A stretch of DNA of 64,000 nucleotides from Salvator merianae (GCA_003586115.2 QVOM02000101.1:28546139-28610138), one strand, 5' to 3'; positions 23,288-35,905 are shown, numbered from the stretch's first letter. Numbers and translations: made by a program. Notes: a model not told the origin generated them from the sequence alone.

Positions 23288-23812
23288 TGCATTTTGGATT
23301 TTTTTTTCCTCCCTGAAGCTGAAAATTCATTAAAAGCCTTAATAACCAATGCCTCCACATCATAGGACAGATGTTTACATGCATGCTTCACTGCATTTTG
23401 AATAATATAACAAATACAATTGCCTCTTATGATGGTGGATGCTTGCTATGCAGAAATTTAAACACATAATGAGGACTCCCAAAATCTACAGAACCGCTGT
23501 TTGGTCCACAAGCAATAGCATCTGCTAATTCCATTCTGCCATTCTCCTGGTATCCTGACAGTATTGTTCCCTTTAATGGCTGCTTTGCTCCTATAGCTCT
23601 AGAATTGTATTTGTTTTTCCTATGCATGAATAATGCAAGTTAATTAGAACACATTATTAAATTACCAGCATGCACACCCCAGTCCAGGAAACTGAGCACA
23701 GCCAATATGTGTGCTCACACACTGCAGGGGTCAGAAGGTTATGGACATATCAAAATAGAAGTGTTGCATGGTTTTCTTGGTGGCAGAGAATGCACTCTGG
23801 AGCTCCTTTAAA
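23283..23812. other. Unassigned stretch
   Basis: No gene or repeat family recognised. The part at 23620-23670 has several ATTA/TAATTA motifs. Confidence 0.45.
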
Positions 23813-23837
23813 ATAAATAAATAAATAAATAAATAAG
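23813..23837 (+). repeat. (AAAT)n microsatellite
   Basis: Six AAAT units. Confidence 0.95.
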
Positions 23838-23885
23838 GTAGCCACTGTTATGGTAGTAGCAAAAGTAACATCTTTTTACTACTAT

Positions 23886-23935
23886 TCTTCCTCCTCCTCC
23901 TCCTCCTCCTCCTCCTCCTCCTCCTCCTCCTCCTC
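23886..23935 (+). repeat. (TCC)n microsatellite
   Basis: About 16 uninterrupted TCC units. On the minus strand it reads as a polyglycine run, which is not a gene. Confidence 0.97.
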
Positions 23936-25658
23936 TATAATCACTTCCTGTATAATCTCCCTCCTCCACCACTGAATAAAGGAAAATGAAAGACACACGA
24001 GCACAGTACTGAATAGGTTTGTGACATATTGCAGGATGCAGAGGTACAGATTGCTCAAGAGCAGGAAATTCTGAAGAAATTGACCAATCCTCTATAGTTG
24101 TCAAACCTTTAAACCAATGAGGCATTGGTTGCTGTTCTTTTACAGAGCTGAAAATTATAGAGGACCTCAGCAATTTTTTCATCTGTTCTTGTACACTCTG
24201 TACCTCTGCATTCTGCAATACATCATGAACCTCTTCTGTACTCAATCAGGAGTCTTTTATTTTACTTTACTTTTTCTTTTTTTCAGATATATAAGAAATT
24301 CCATTAAAGTAATGGTGGAGGGGCATTCACTTTAGTGATTCTAGCCTTCTTTAAATCTGTACATTTTAAGCATAGGCAGAATAATGGTTTTGCAATTTAC
24401 TATGCAGCTTATCCAATCATTTTATGTTTTGGTTCTACCTTTTCCTATCCAAACGTCTTGATTCTGGTAATTTTATTTTATTTATTTATTTATTAAGTTT
24501 TTGGTGTCCTGGACATTTTTCATCTGAAGTAGCAATAAATGAAACCTGAACATGAAAGAATGGGCTACTTGATGGATGTGGGAAATAATTTGGTGGATTT
24601 TTATGAAAGAGGTAATGGAAAAGTAATAAAACGAATGCTGTAAAAAGATGGTATGAATGTTCTGAAACACAGCATTGAATAGTTTCAAAAGAAAATTGGA
24701 AAGAGATGGGGCAGGTCTCTCGGGTAATGCTGGAAATTGTGGCATACCTTTTTATAAGGTGTCAACACTCATCCAAAGCTGCTTTAACAAGGCAGATTTT
24801 ACAAAAGGGAATATTAAGTGGGAATGAATAATGATATAAAATAGGTACAGAAAACAATGAATCCTGGACCTGAAAGAGTTATATAAAAAACAGGGTTCTC
24901 CTGTTCAAGTGGACTGCAAATATGAAATAGTTTTCCAAGTATAAGTGCTAAGAATTAACATTAATGATCAGGTGCCAAAAACTTTGAAATTTAATTTCTT
25001 TTAACAAGTATCACTTCAATTAGTTGACCAGTGCAATATTAAGTCACATGTTTGTACTGAAACCTCTAGAGGATAAAATATAATACAAAGTGAATCTGGT
25101 ACCCCTCTGTTGATTGCATCTACCTGTGAACAGATAATTAAATTATAGTTTTCCTATGGGAGAAGAGTGCCCTCAAGTGTTTTGCTCTGCTACTGTATTA
25201 ATTAACAAAGTCATGAATTAATCATACAACAGAGAGTATGCATAATTGTGCCGTCAACATAAGTTTCTTGGTTTGTTTCTCTTTTTCCAGCTGTTGCTGA
25301 CATCAGGCATATCAGTGGTATACACCTAAGGAAAGAATGGTGTTTGCAACTATTGAAAGCATTTCATAGAAGCTCATCTGAAATTCATCACAACTGAGAG
25401 ACTAAATGGGGAATCAAAAAAGTCATTCCAGGGAAACCATTTGGCTTATGAACAATTGTGTTATTTTCTTTGGTTAACTTTGAAAGCAATTTGTATTGAA
25501 CAACGCAGTAGAATGATACTAGATGTTTACAAACCCCCTCTAGACTTATCCTGACATTTTGTTTTCAGACTTCTGGAAACACAATTGGATTTCATGGAAA
25601 TTATTCAAATATCTGAGCTAAGTATGTCATTCCACTGGGGACAAGACATCAAGACAAA
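23936..25658. other. Unassigned stretch, about 1.7 kb
   Basis: No gene or repeat family recognised. A short ATTT tract lies at 24476-24495. The part at about 25120-25265 is dense in AATTA/ATTAAT motifs and could be a conserved non-coding element; composition alone cannot show that. Confidence 0.45.
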
Positions 25659-26040
25659 GGACCTTTCCAGGACTTATAAGGTTCCTGATCTGAATTACTG
25701 GTGTACCTGTATACTAGGTCCACAGGTATACTAGTGTGGGCTAGTGTGGATAATGGAAGCATGCAGAAGACACACCTTCATTTTCTGGACTACTGGGGGA
25801 CCCATTTAAGAGGCTCACCAAAGTGTACTAGTGAAATGAGCCCCCTGGGGGTTTCAAAGTTAGGAACAAAAGTTCCTAGCCATCAGAGCCCTCAGAGGCA
25901 AGCTTCAAAGTTCATATGAGTTTCAAGACAAACACAGGGATGGGCTAGAACAGCTGTTTCATACAGACTGCACTGTTCCAGTCCAAGCCTTGCTGTGATC
26001 CAGACCAGAGGGTGTTGCCTGACCCAGTGCAGAAAGGACC
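25659..26040 (+). mobile_element. Harbinger-like MITE, group D, TSD AAA
   Basis: Begins GGACCTTTCCAGGA and ends CCCAGTGCAGAAAGGACC, flanked by an exact AAA triplet (25656-25658 and 26041-26043). The interior carries GGAACAAAAGTTCC, TTCAAAGTTCATATGAG and CAGACTGCACTGTTCC, all found in the same order in the 39524 copy. The outermost 8 bp pair exactly (GGACCTTT and AAAGGTCC, allowing for the AAAGGACC end), with weaker pairing inside. Confidence 0.65.
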
Positions 26041-27242
26041 AAAGGCTGATATTCATAATAGTGTTTGGTTTGGGGGGAAAAGTACTTATTAGCATGATTA
26101 GTATAAAAGTCATAATTTAGCATGACTTACAGCTGTATATTGCACTGGTCTTATAATATATATTATATGAAAATCAACATTAGTACATTTTCAGAATTTA
26201 CTGAATTTTCAGTATTCACAAAGAAATAAATTGTTTCAACATTATGGGACCCTAGCTAGAAAAGTGATGCAAAAATCCAATATTGTAACTTATTTGCTTC
26301 AAGCCATCCTTCAGATCATTTTATTGGAAGGGATTAATGAAAGGAAGGGAGGGAGGGAAACATACATTAAAAAAAACAAAAAAAACCCACCTCTTTTGAT
26401 TTTCCTGTATCATTCATTAATGTGCTAATATCTTTAATTGGTTAAAGATTCTGTCAGTGCATTACTTGTAAGCACCAACTTTATCATATATTATATTGCT
26501 GTCTATGCTCCTGTCATTCTGCACTATAAATAATTTTAATGATCAACTGAATATATTTTTTTAAAAATTATTTATTTATTTATTTATTTTGCCAGGATTT
26601 GGAACTCTGAGGAACTCATAATTACAGCATGCATGTATAGATAGATATAGATATACATATACATATAGATATACATATAGATATACATATACATATACAT
26701 ATATTAGGCTATATAACAGAATGATTTGTCAAGTTGGTGAACAAAAATGGGAAGGGCAGTTCATTTCCACATATTTTGTAAATATATTTATTGCTAAAAA
26801 CTAGTTTCTTGTATTTGCTGAGAAGTCAATAGGGCACTTAAAAAGCTAGAAATATAATCAATAAGCCCAGATCCAGTTAAATTTTATTTTGAAGTAAAAC
26901 TTCAGCTGTTGTGGTTGTGAATATATACTTCATAATATTCCTATTGAAAACTAAAGAATTATTATTTCATAGATGCCCATTGTTTGGATGGAAACAATTC
27001 TCAGTATGTCTTTTCTTCCCAAGTCTAGGAAGCCATAAGTAATTGTGCAATTAACATAAAATTGCAGAAATCAAGGAATGAATAAATAAAGAAAATAAAA
27101 GAAAACAATTTGTCCAACACACATACGTTGCTGTGAGCTTCCAGGGCTTGAAGTATTGATTGCAGTTGAGCCTATACAATGATAAGAAATGCTGTTAATC
27201 CTATTGCTTATAAGACATGTTTTCTATTGTAGAAGCAACTAT
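26041..27242. other. Unassigned AT-rich stretch
   Basis: No gene recognised. It contains an ATTT tract at 26569-26590 and the ATACAT/ATAGAT array listed separately. Confidence 0.5.
26630..26703 (+). repeat. (ATACAT/ATAGAT)n simple repeat
   Basis: Interleaved ATAGAT and ATACAT hexamers over about 70 bp. Confidence 0.95.
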
Positions 27243-27563
27243 GGGTGTTTTCGCACTTACTATGTTAGAGCAGACTAAGGAGTCTGTTTTATTGTGGTAA
27301 TTTACCACACTGCATGGTCACTGTCCACACTTCATGACTTTAATTACATACGTCAAGCAGGCTACCAGAGTTTGTGGTGTGAATGCTAGTAGCCGTGCCT
27401 GATCCTCACAATGGAGGCAGCCGGGAAGCGGCCAGTCACTGCCATGGCAACCTGGAGGGCTAAGTAGTGAGCTGCTCCTTGTCACTCTGGCCTCCACCTA
27501 GTACAGAAGCACTTGGCTAGCAAGCATGCTTGACACTTGCTAGCCAGAAGTATGAAAAGGTTC
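27243..27563 (+). mobile_element. Harbinger-like MITE, group B
   Basis: Left end GGGTGTTTTCGCACTTA and right end AAGTATGAAAAGGTTC are inverted repeats. Flanking triplets are TAT and TAG, one mismatch. The interior matches the 3397 copy (AGTAGCCGTGCCTGATCCTC, CACTTGGCTAGCAAGCATG, TTGACACTTGCTAGC). A cluster of CpGs remains near 27411-27432. Confidence 0.65.
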
Positions 27564-27922
27564 TAGGTTGCACTGAAGAAGCTATCACTGAAAATGATTG
27601 CATTTCATACTAATACGTTATTTTTATTGAACTCACCTGATAGATTCAGAATAGACATTGGAATTTTCAAGAACTCAAACTGAAAACAATCAATCCAGTT
27701 TCTTAATTGATGATATAAAAATAATTAAGGGATCAATTATCCAATAAGTTTTCATATTGTTTAAATATTCTTCTACAACAATACAGCGAAAATTAACTAA
27801 TAAATATGCCACCAGATTATGAGTCATCCAATAATCTCTCATCAGAAGACAACCCAGATATATAAACATGCTCTTTTTGCTTCATGCTGAATATCAGTGA
27901 ATACTGACAACAATTTGATATA
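27564..27922. other. Unassigned stretch
   Basis: AT-rich; nothing recognised. Confidence 0.5.
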
Positions 27923-28443
27923 GGCTGTATTCACACTTACCTTTGCAGGGTGGCCCACCCTATACCAGAATAAGTAATTTCTTCCACATTACTCGTGAGC
28001 AGATCAAGGCCATTCACACTGGGACAGCCAGTTCCATGCCAGTTCCCATGCTGACTCTGTGCCTTGGAACTGGTGCAGATGGCTTCTGAATTCTCTGAAG
28101 GGGAGGAACAAAAATTCCTTTGCCTTTAGAGTTCCCAGGAAATCCATTTTGGTGGTGTGCCTTGTCATGCTGCCAAAATGGATGTCCCATGTATACCAGA
28201 CCATGAAGGTGCAATGTCTACTCACCTCCATGTTCTGGTATACCAGACACTAACATATCAGTAGATCTACCAATCTACCAGTAGACAGGACCAGGACACC
28301 TTTTCGGACACCCTAGCCTAGTCTACACTCTGTTCTGTGCAGAAAGGGCATACTGAGAGTGGATGGAACATTTCCTATTTTGGACTGGTGTGCGGATGGC
28401 AGAAGCCTAGTCCAGACCACTTCCTCCCAGTGTAGAAAGGACC
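27923..28443 (-). mobile_element. Harbinger-like MITE, group D, TSD ATA
   Basis: Left end GGCTGTATTCACACTTACC and right end CCCAGTGTAGAAAGGACC, flanked by an exact ATA triplet (27920-27922 and 28444-28446). Read on the minus strand it shares the group D interior, with repeated ATCCATTTTGGCAGC and AGGAATTTTTGTTCC phrases. Two copies of GGTATACCAGA-type text and two of CCAAAATGGAT form an internal inverted repeat. Confidence 0.7.
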
Positions 28444-29885
28444 ATATATTCACTTTGAATGAATAACAGCCACTATTGACAAATCCTGATATATCTCTGG
28501 CTACAAAACAGAGAATGCAAATAACAGGATGAGAATACTGACTTTATTTTTTTTATTATTGTTGTTGTTATTAATTTTTTGTTAAGTATAAAATTTCATA
28601 TTGCATAGAACTATTCTAAAAACACCATTTACTACAATTTATACTTTGTTGCTAATTGCTGACTTCCGATCTTCTTCCAAACGATTGATTTGTATTTTTA
28701 ATCTTCCACTACTCCTGTTTATTCTTTTAGTGACCCAATGTCTTTGTCACCCACCATTCTTCAAAGCCTACCAATGACAATTCTTTGTCTGAAGGCTGTA
28801 GATAGTTGATAAAAGATCACTAGTTCTTTACAAAGTTTGATGAAGTTCTACCTCTTAATAAATTTGTCAGTTTGTCCATTTCTGCAAAATCCATCAGCTT
28901 CATAATTCAATCTTCCAACAATGGAAATTTTGGCAGTTTTCAATTGCAATGAATATATCTGTCTAGCAGCTGTAGCCATATATTGCAGTATAACATCAGA
29001 TATATAGATATAGATATATAGATATACACACACAATTCCTTAGATATCAAACCTAATAAAAAAGACTTCTGGTTTAAAATGAATCTGTATCTTTAACTTT
29101 TTTTTGCATTTCAGTATATATCTGCAGCCAAAAGTCTTTTGCTTTTCAGCATGCCTCATGCTGTCACTATGACTTCAGAACTCCCTTTTCAACATAGCAG
29201 ACCTGATGTGATAAGAACTTAAGCCAAAATAGTCACCATAGCAGTTTTTGTTCTTAGTACATGATTGCCACGTGTCTTCAGCCATTTGTTTGCTTGCTTG
29301 CTTTTCCCTCACTTGATTCTTCAGTCAATTACTGTTCAATAGGAAGAAACATTAAAACCACTGACCTATTGTTACTACACAAACCTTTGCAAAGGTCCGG
29401 TTGGCAAGCCTTCAACTTTTAAAGATATATTAACGTAAAAAGCACTTTGATGTCTTAAAGTCTTATTACTGTGGCAGAATTAAGGAGATTAAAATTCCAG
29501 GAAGACATTGTACTTGTCTTGGATGATTGCTCAGCCATTGAAAAATAGAAAGCAAATAATGGGTTACATCATTGTGTGATGTGCCGTGACAAGATTTAAC
29601 ACAACACAGTGGAATATGAACAGCATGCTCTCATAAACTTCTGCAGCCTCTACTTCCTTTTGCCTTACGGCACATTTTAATCCCTGTCTTCATAATGTGA
29701 TATGCAGAACAGAAAATGATTGTATAGGAGTTCAGTTATAACAAACGCAAACACTGATTGCTTGAGTTGGCCTTCAGTTTGTAGTTCTCAATATCAAATG
29801 TCAAAAATCATATAGCCATGTAGTCAGGCATAGTGGTAGTTTCTGTGCAGCACAAATTGGTGCAAACTGTGCAGGACAAGTCTTG
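28444..29885. other. Unassigned AT-rich stretch
   Basis: No gene recognised. A TATAGATA simple tract lies at 28997-29033. Confidence 0.5.
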
Positions 29886-30641
29886 ACATAGAATCATTGA
29901 ATCATAGAATCATAGAGTTGGAAGGGACCTCTAGGGTCATCGAGTCCAACCCCCTGCTCAATGGAGGATTCACTAAAGCATCCCAGACAGATAACTGTCC
30001 AGCCTCTCCTTGAAGACCTCCAGCGAAGGAGAGCCCACCACCTCCTGTGGTAACCTGTTCCAGTGACTGATTGCCCTTACAGTCAGGAAGTTTTTCCTAA
30101 TATCTAGCCTGTATCTACTCCCTTGAAGTTTCATCCCATTTTTTCTAGTCCTTCCTTCTTGCGCAACTGAGAATAGGGCCAATCCTTCTGCACTGTGACA
30201 GCCCTTCAGATACTTGAAAACAGCTATCATGTCTCCTCTCAGTCTTCTCTTCTGCAGGCTAAACATTCCTAGGTCCTTTAACCGTTCCTCGTAGGACATG
30301 GTTTGCAGACCACTCACCATTTTGGTCGCCCTTCTCTGAACTTGTTCCAGTTTGTCAATGTCTTTATTTTGGTCGCCCTTCTCTGAACTTGTTCCAGTTT
30401 GTCAATGTCTTTTTTAAACTGGGGTGCCCAGAACTGGACACAATACTCCAGATGAGGTCTGACCAAGGAAGAGTAAAGTGGGACAATTACTTCCCGTGAT
30501 CTAGACTCTATACTCTTCTTGATACAGCCCAGGATGGTATTTGCCTTTTTTGCAGCTGCATCACACTGTTGACTCATGTTTAATCTATGATCTACTAGTA
30601 CACCCAGATCCTTTTCACATGTGCTGCTGCAGGACATGGAA
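29886..30641 (-). mobile_element. CR1 LINE 3' end, minus strand
   Basis: The minus strand carries the C-terminal third of CR1 ORF2 and the 3' UTR, ending at 29886-29912 in the CR1 tail (TCATAGAATCATTGAATC-type repeats on the + strand). The 5' truncation is at about 30641, just upstream of [11 protein letters not shown]. By eye its last 115 coding residues differ at only five positions from the 54 kb copy, so both belong to one young subfamily. Confidence 0.92.
29973..30641 (-). pseudogene. CR1 ORF2 C-terminal part, disrupted by a 47-bp duplication
   Basis: The non-catalytic C-terminal region of CR1 reverse transcriptase: [34 protein letters not shown], then after a frame break [34 protein letters not shown] and HWNRLPQEVVGSPSLEV. 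The break is a tandem duplication of 47 bp (30319-30365 copied at 30366-30412). Since 47 is not a multiple of three, the frame is lost. No RT catalytic motif is present in this truncated copy. Confidence 0.92.
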
Positions 30642-31740
30642 CAAATGATCCAGGCTAAGATGGCAGCAATGGCTGGTAGCCCAAACCACAAGCCATCTGC
30701 ACTGGCATGTCCCATCCCATCCCAACTTCATCCACCAAAGTTGCCAGCTAGCACTGTTTTCTCAAAAATGGACCATTTCTAGTGCCATATCTGGGACCCC
30801 AACAAACTGGCATTAGGATACACACATCAGTAGACCAGCTCACTTGTCCATATGACAGACAGCTGGTCTAGTGCACAGCTGGGAACACTTGGGAGACCAC
30901 TGTGAAGCTAAAACTGGGACACAGGTTCAGACCATTGGTGCTCTATTTCTATCTCTGCTTGTGTTTTAACATTATACCCCTTCAGCTCCTTCTACTTATT
31001 TTATATCAGTCTCTCTTTATGGAGGGAAACCGACAATATCCTGCTTTTTTGCTCAGACTACAAATTTAAATAAATAACAAAATTATCTGTAAAAGACACT
31101 GGGGGGAGGGGGGAACACCAGGACTATATTCCCTAGAATCAACAATAGGTAGACATGTTGGGTTGAGATCTAAGAATGCCCAAAGACACACTGAATATGT
31201 ATTTCTTCAAATAATGTTTATATCAAAACCTTATGCATGCTTGTTAACACAGAAGTGCATTGGTGCACCTCTGAGGTAGTTTCCAGGTGGGATCATTCAC
31301 CTGCCAGTCTGGCTCTCCCCTCTCTCATAAACATTATTGGGTAAAAAATGAGGATTAGAGGTGTTGCATCCAGACATTTACTTAATCTGCTATATTTGGA
31401 TATTCCAGAATAACCAAATATAGTGGAATAAGTAAGTAATGCCTGGAGAAGTCTATGAGTGTCACGTGCAACTGTCTCTGAGGTCCCAGATACATCTAAG
31501 TTTAATCTGCCTTTGATCCACCTTCAAAGTGAGAGAACGCATCAGCAAAGTACAAGTGCAATTTATTGTTATGATCATAGATCAGCCCATACATCAGCTA
31601 ACCCAGAAAATTCACTTTCAGGTTAGGTAACATGTAAAGAAAACAGCTCATCACTTTCTAACATGTTTTCTTACTCTGAAGTAGATCACAATTGGATTAA
31701 AATTTAGGTGTAGCTGGTGCCTAAGGCAATTTTAATCAGC
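30642..31740. other. Unassigned stretch
   Basis: No gene or repeat family recognised. The first 80 bp next to the CR1 truncation point are moderately GC-rich but do not resemble CR1. Confidence 0.5.
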
Positions 31741-31785
31741 TTCTTTCCTTCTTTCTTTCTTTCTTTCCTTCTTTCCTTCTTTCCT

Positions 31786-31849
<64 letters not shown>

Positions 31850-31881
31850 TTTCTTTCCTTCCTTCCTTTCTTCCTTCTTTC
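31741..31881 (+). repeat. (TTTC)n/(TTCC)n microsatellite
   Basis: About 140 bases of pyrimidine tetramers: a perfect TTTC core flanked on both sides by mixed TTCC/TTTC units. Confidence 0.97.
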
Positions 31882-31945
31882 ATATGAATGTAGCCTTAGA
31901 TTTGTCTCTCCCTCTTGCCACTTACCTCATCTTTTATCCATTTAT

Positions 31946-32167
31946 TTATTTATTTATTAAAAAAATAGAAATTATGTTGTGATTGTTTTGGAATTCTATA
32001 CAGGCCCAGTCTGGGGGTGATGAAGAGGATAGACATATCATTTGTTTGAGTTGAAGTGCCATGTAGTAGCTTTCTAAATTTGGCACTCCCCAACCTCCTA
32101 TTTTGCTAGGCCGAGATCTCAGTTTTCCTAATAATCTTGGTTTTTTTATGCAGATAAAGGAAATCAT
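31946..32167 (-). pseudogene. L1 ORF2 fragment (inverted 5' segment)
   Basis: The minus strand reads KKPRLLGKLRSRP, then GGWGVPNLESYYMALQLKQM and PPDWACIE. This matches the KKPRI...GGLGLPNLxLYYxAxQL block that follows the RT domain in L1-clade ORF2. It stays open for 73 codons. The next part of the same ORF lies on the opposite strand immediately to the right (32180-33960). The family assignment is from motif recognition. Confidence 0.7.
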
Positions 32168-32179
32168 TTAATAATTTAT

Positions 32180-33960
32180 TTAAAGTGTTAAAAACTTGTG
32201 GAGATGGCTTTAATGGGAGCATCTGAATTCTACTCTACTTACCCACCTAATTTTCTTAGAAATTTAGCACAAACAGTCCAGGACATGCTAAAAGTCTGGC
32301 CAGCATGAAAAGACAAAATCAGTACTAAATGCTCACCAGTAATGCCAATACATACAAACATCTACCAGTTAAAAGGCCCATCGGACACACTATCTAAAAA
32401 TCTTGTAAATTTAGAGTATAAGGTCCTACAGATGGATCCTTAAATGATATACCACTTCTACAGTCAGTACTTTCATTGTTTCCAGGGTCTTGGCTCTTGG
32501 CACAAGGGATGATCCACTTCCTTCAGACACCTGATGGTATCAGATCACTAAAACAGTTTGAAGACATTATAGTAAAAACAAAAACAAAAAAACAACAAAA
32601 ATATATTACTACAAAAGGAATATAAAATAAATTTATCAATGGGCCTGTTCGCACTTCACAAGATAAACATTTTTGTCCGCTCACTAGAGCAGAGGATTTG
32701 CACTTGCGCTTGCATGCAACACTTCTGATTTGTACCGAAGCTCACCTGATACATACCTGAAGCTGGGGAAGGCTAGACAAGTAATTTGCTGTCTTGATTT
32801 CAACCTGCGAGATCAGACGCAGATCAGAGTAGGTGCTTTTGCACTGCTTCCTGGCTCAAAATGGTGGCGGGGAGGGGCTGACGTGCCGCACAGGCGCGGT
32901 TCACTGCTTCGCAACCCAGTTTGCCCTTTGGACTGTGCACTCTGGCTGCTGTTTCAAAGACAGCTCTGAAAGGAGCCCCTCTAGCTTTGAAGCAGTAGCT
33001 CTATGGTTCGGGTTACTAGATCTATCTTCGCATCCATGCCTCTATGATTCGTAACCTCACTTCCTGCCTAGTGGATTCCCATCCTCACCGCTCCCTCTGC
33101 TGGTCAGCTTGGAGTCGTTTGCCTGGCTGGTAAGTGTGTATAACACTCAACAGACTCCATCTTCACCGGCCTGAAACCTGCTAATTAGAACATTCTCCTC
33201 TGGTAAGTGCAAAAATGCTCAATGTCTTCAGTTACATGGAGATGGCTCCCTTGAAACCCTGCATGGCATATGGGCATCAGACCTTAACAACTCAAGATTG
33301 GTAATATTTAACTACATTGAAGAACTCCACAGCACTTACTAATCTCCAAGAAATACAACTTGAACTTTTACATAGGTGGTATAGGCCTCCTATTCAGATC
33401 ACTCATATTACAAAACAAACCCAGTCTTGTTGACACTGTGCAGAGAGAGACCGATCTCCACATGTGGTTGAAATGCCCTGTAATATTAAAATAAGTTTCA
33501 TCCATGCTGTCACTGACAGAAAATTGGACTCCTGAGGTTTGCCTACTATGGCTCTACAAAAAGTTAAACTTAACTCAACCTACTTTGCAACTCTTGGACA
33601 TTTTACTTCTTACAGCAAAGCAACTTACTGCAGCCAACTGGAAAACGAGCATTCCTCCCACAATTCAAAAATGGTAAGCCTCTTTATGATCTACAGCCCC
33701 TGCAGAGCATATTACCACACTATCAAGGAGAATACATGGACAAGAACCAGAACTTAACTTTTATTCAGTCTGGGATAAATTCCTGAATTAAGCCGCTCAT
33801 CATTCTGATTTTGTGGCTCTAAGTTACAGCCCGCTTAAACTTTGGCTAGGGAATAAGTCTGACAGTTAATAATCATTTAAGGCACATTTTATTTTATATT
33901 GTAGATTGTTTACTTGCTTGTCTTCTGTTGTATAACTGTTATTATTATGCATAAGCATCA
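32180..33960 (+). pseudogene. L1 ORF2 C-terminal fragment (3' segment)
   Basis: On the + strand, across several frame changes, the text reads TVQDMLKVWPA.KDKIST (32269 on) and, after an intervening MITE, WYRPPIQITHITKQT and HCAERDRSPH (about 33370-33460). The latter correspond to the L1 segment before the cysteine/histidine region. AAKQLTAANWKTSIPPTIQKW follows across frames, close to the L1 C-terminal phrase AARxLIAxxWKxxxxPTxxxW. An A-rich stretch ends the segment (33960-33978). Many stops make it a decayed copy. The 32180-32460 part is weaker than the rest. Confidence 0.6.
32641..33220 (-). mobile_element. Harbinger-like MITE, group A, inserted in L1, TSD AAT
   Basis: Left end GGGCCTGTTCGCACTTC and right end AAGTGCAAAAATGCTC, with an exact AAT duplication (32638-32640 and 33221-33223). 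The right 50 bp (GCTAATTAGAACATTCTCC and neighbours) are the inverse of the left end of the 15270 copy, so the element is reversed relative to it. It interrupts the L1 fragment and is therefore younger. CpGs are retained at several sites. Confidence 0.8.
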
Positions 33961-33978
33961 AAAAAAAACTTTAAAAAA

Positions 33979-35290
33979 TGTTTTTCGTCTCCTTCTATCA
34001 GTTATTTTCCTCTATTATCCGTCTTGGAGCCCAAGGTACACATTTTAAATTCAAGTAGTAAATTAATAAATGTGTAATTGTAAGATTGAAAATCCTTGGA
34101 TCACACTGATTGACAAACAAACAAAAGCCAAATGTCTTATTATTTGCAGAATTAAAAGAATACCTAGCAAGTACTCATCTTGTGCTTTTGGTTTTTGTTT
34201 TGTTTTTGTTTGTTTTCATGGTTTTTTTTTTACAGTTCTGTGGTTGTTTGTGATCCTTTTTTCTGCTGCCTTTGTGCCGTTCCGCATTTTTAAAAGAGTC
34301 ATTTTCAGATTACTATCCTAAGTGAACTGTATGCTTTTAATATTATGAAGAACACTTAAAATTTATTTATGCACTCTTACTGAAAGAAGAATATATCAAA
34401 TGTGGCATGGAAAACCACAAAACATTGGAACATTTTGTAATTTATGCCCCATACTATATACACTATATTATTTTATTTTATTTATTTGTTTCTACGTGTT
34501 ATTACAAGAAACTCATCCCTCACTGGAACAGGTTGCTGCTGGAGCAGAACAGGACCATCCACATTCAAGTGACCCATTCTACCCCAGGCCTAGAAAGCCT
34601 AACAGGTGACATGTGTGAATTCATTTCCTGCCAAGGTCTTTAACATCATTGGCCAGTTTGATGACCTTGCAGGAAGTTGACATATTTAATGTCCATGTGC
34701 TAGGCCTTCTATGAGGACCTGCAGTTCTCCATTCTCAAAGGCTTACTAAGCTTAAAAAAAATAAAAAATCATTTTTTGATTTGTGAACAACCTCTACTAC
34801 ACTGTGTTTCTCCATGATATCAACTATCTTCTCTGAACTGTAACCAGCCAATTTGATTTTAATGTTAGCAGGGTTTTGTTTTGTTTTTTAACCTCTTCAC
34901 ACTTCCAAAACAAGTGAAAAACATTACAGGATCTTTTTTTCTTTTTTTTTTACATTTCTGTCACAATTTTGAATATGCAGGAGCTACCCTGGAAATTAAA
35001 ACTCAGGTCTTAAACCAACAACTTATACCCATTTGCTCTAATTAAAACATTAGCATTTATTCCAAATGTTTTTTTTTTTCCATTATTGCATTGGAACAGA
35101 AATATTGCAATCTTGCAGCCACTTGCTCACACTAACGTGCTGAGTTTCAGATTCATATGTATACAGTAATTCATAAATCCAGCTTTTCAAATGTGCCTTA
35201 GATATTTGGATGATGGATTCAGATGCTGAGGTCTAGGTTTGTGCTATACTGAAATTTGAGAACTGTTGAGAGAGTCCTGGAACTTTCAGG
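33979..35290. other. Unassigned stretch
   Basis: No gene or repeat family recognised. There are several T- and A-homopolymer runs (34219-34230, 34938-34951, 35070-35080) and TTTTG tracts near 34190-34215. Confidence 0.5.
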
Positions 35291-35643
35291 TGCCTCACTC
35301 CCCCACCACGACCTTCATGGCAGAACTCTAAAGCAGGTGGGCCCTATGTAAAAGGTGTGGGGAACATTCTGGAGGAAATTGGCCACTGCTATGATACTCC
35401 TTTCCATAAGTGGGACTGCATCATGTTTATGCTATTGTGCAGACACAGAGAGACTCCATAATTTGTGCACCTGTGTGATGACATCATGCACAAACACAGT
35501 GTAGCTCCACCCATGGAAAACTGTATAATGGTGGTTGTGTTTCCTGCAAAGGTGATTTCCTCACACATTTTACATGGGGTCATCAGCTTTAAAGTTGATT
35601 GGAAAGTGCTGTGGGGAGCTCAAGGTTGTCAAGTGAGGCACCA
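35291..35643. mobile_element. Possible inverted-repeat element with GGTGCCTCACT ends
   Basis: AGGTGCCTCACT near 35290 is mirrored by AAGTGAGGCACC near 35632-35643. The centre folds: TTTGTGCAC (35462-35470) faces GTGCACAAA-type text around 35486-35494, across GATGACATCAT. No target duplication is obvious. It could be a decayed relative of group E, whose ends are GGGTGCCTC. Confidence 0.3.
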
Positions 35644-35905
35644 GGCAGTCCCAGACCTTTCTAAGCAGTTCATAAAAACAAACAAACAAACAAACTGAGT
35701 TTGGCACATGCCTACTAAGAGCTAATATACTACCTTGATTACACACTTCTTGCTGTACTACCAATCAAACTTATTTATTTTTACTTATTTATTGAAAGGG
35801 TAACTACCAATTTGGAATTTCACCACATTCAAGATTTAAATCTTCATATTTTTTTTAATTTATCTTCTGCCACTTAATCCATAAATTTATAAGAGTTAAA
35901 ATGTA

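Noticed and set aside
27243..27563. TAT/TAG as an exact target duplication of the group B copy
   Set aside because: One base differs, so I do not count it among the exact duplications. It may be decayed.
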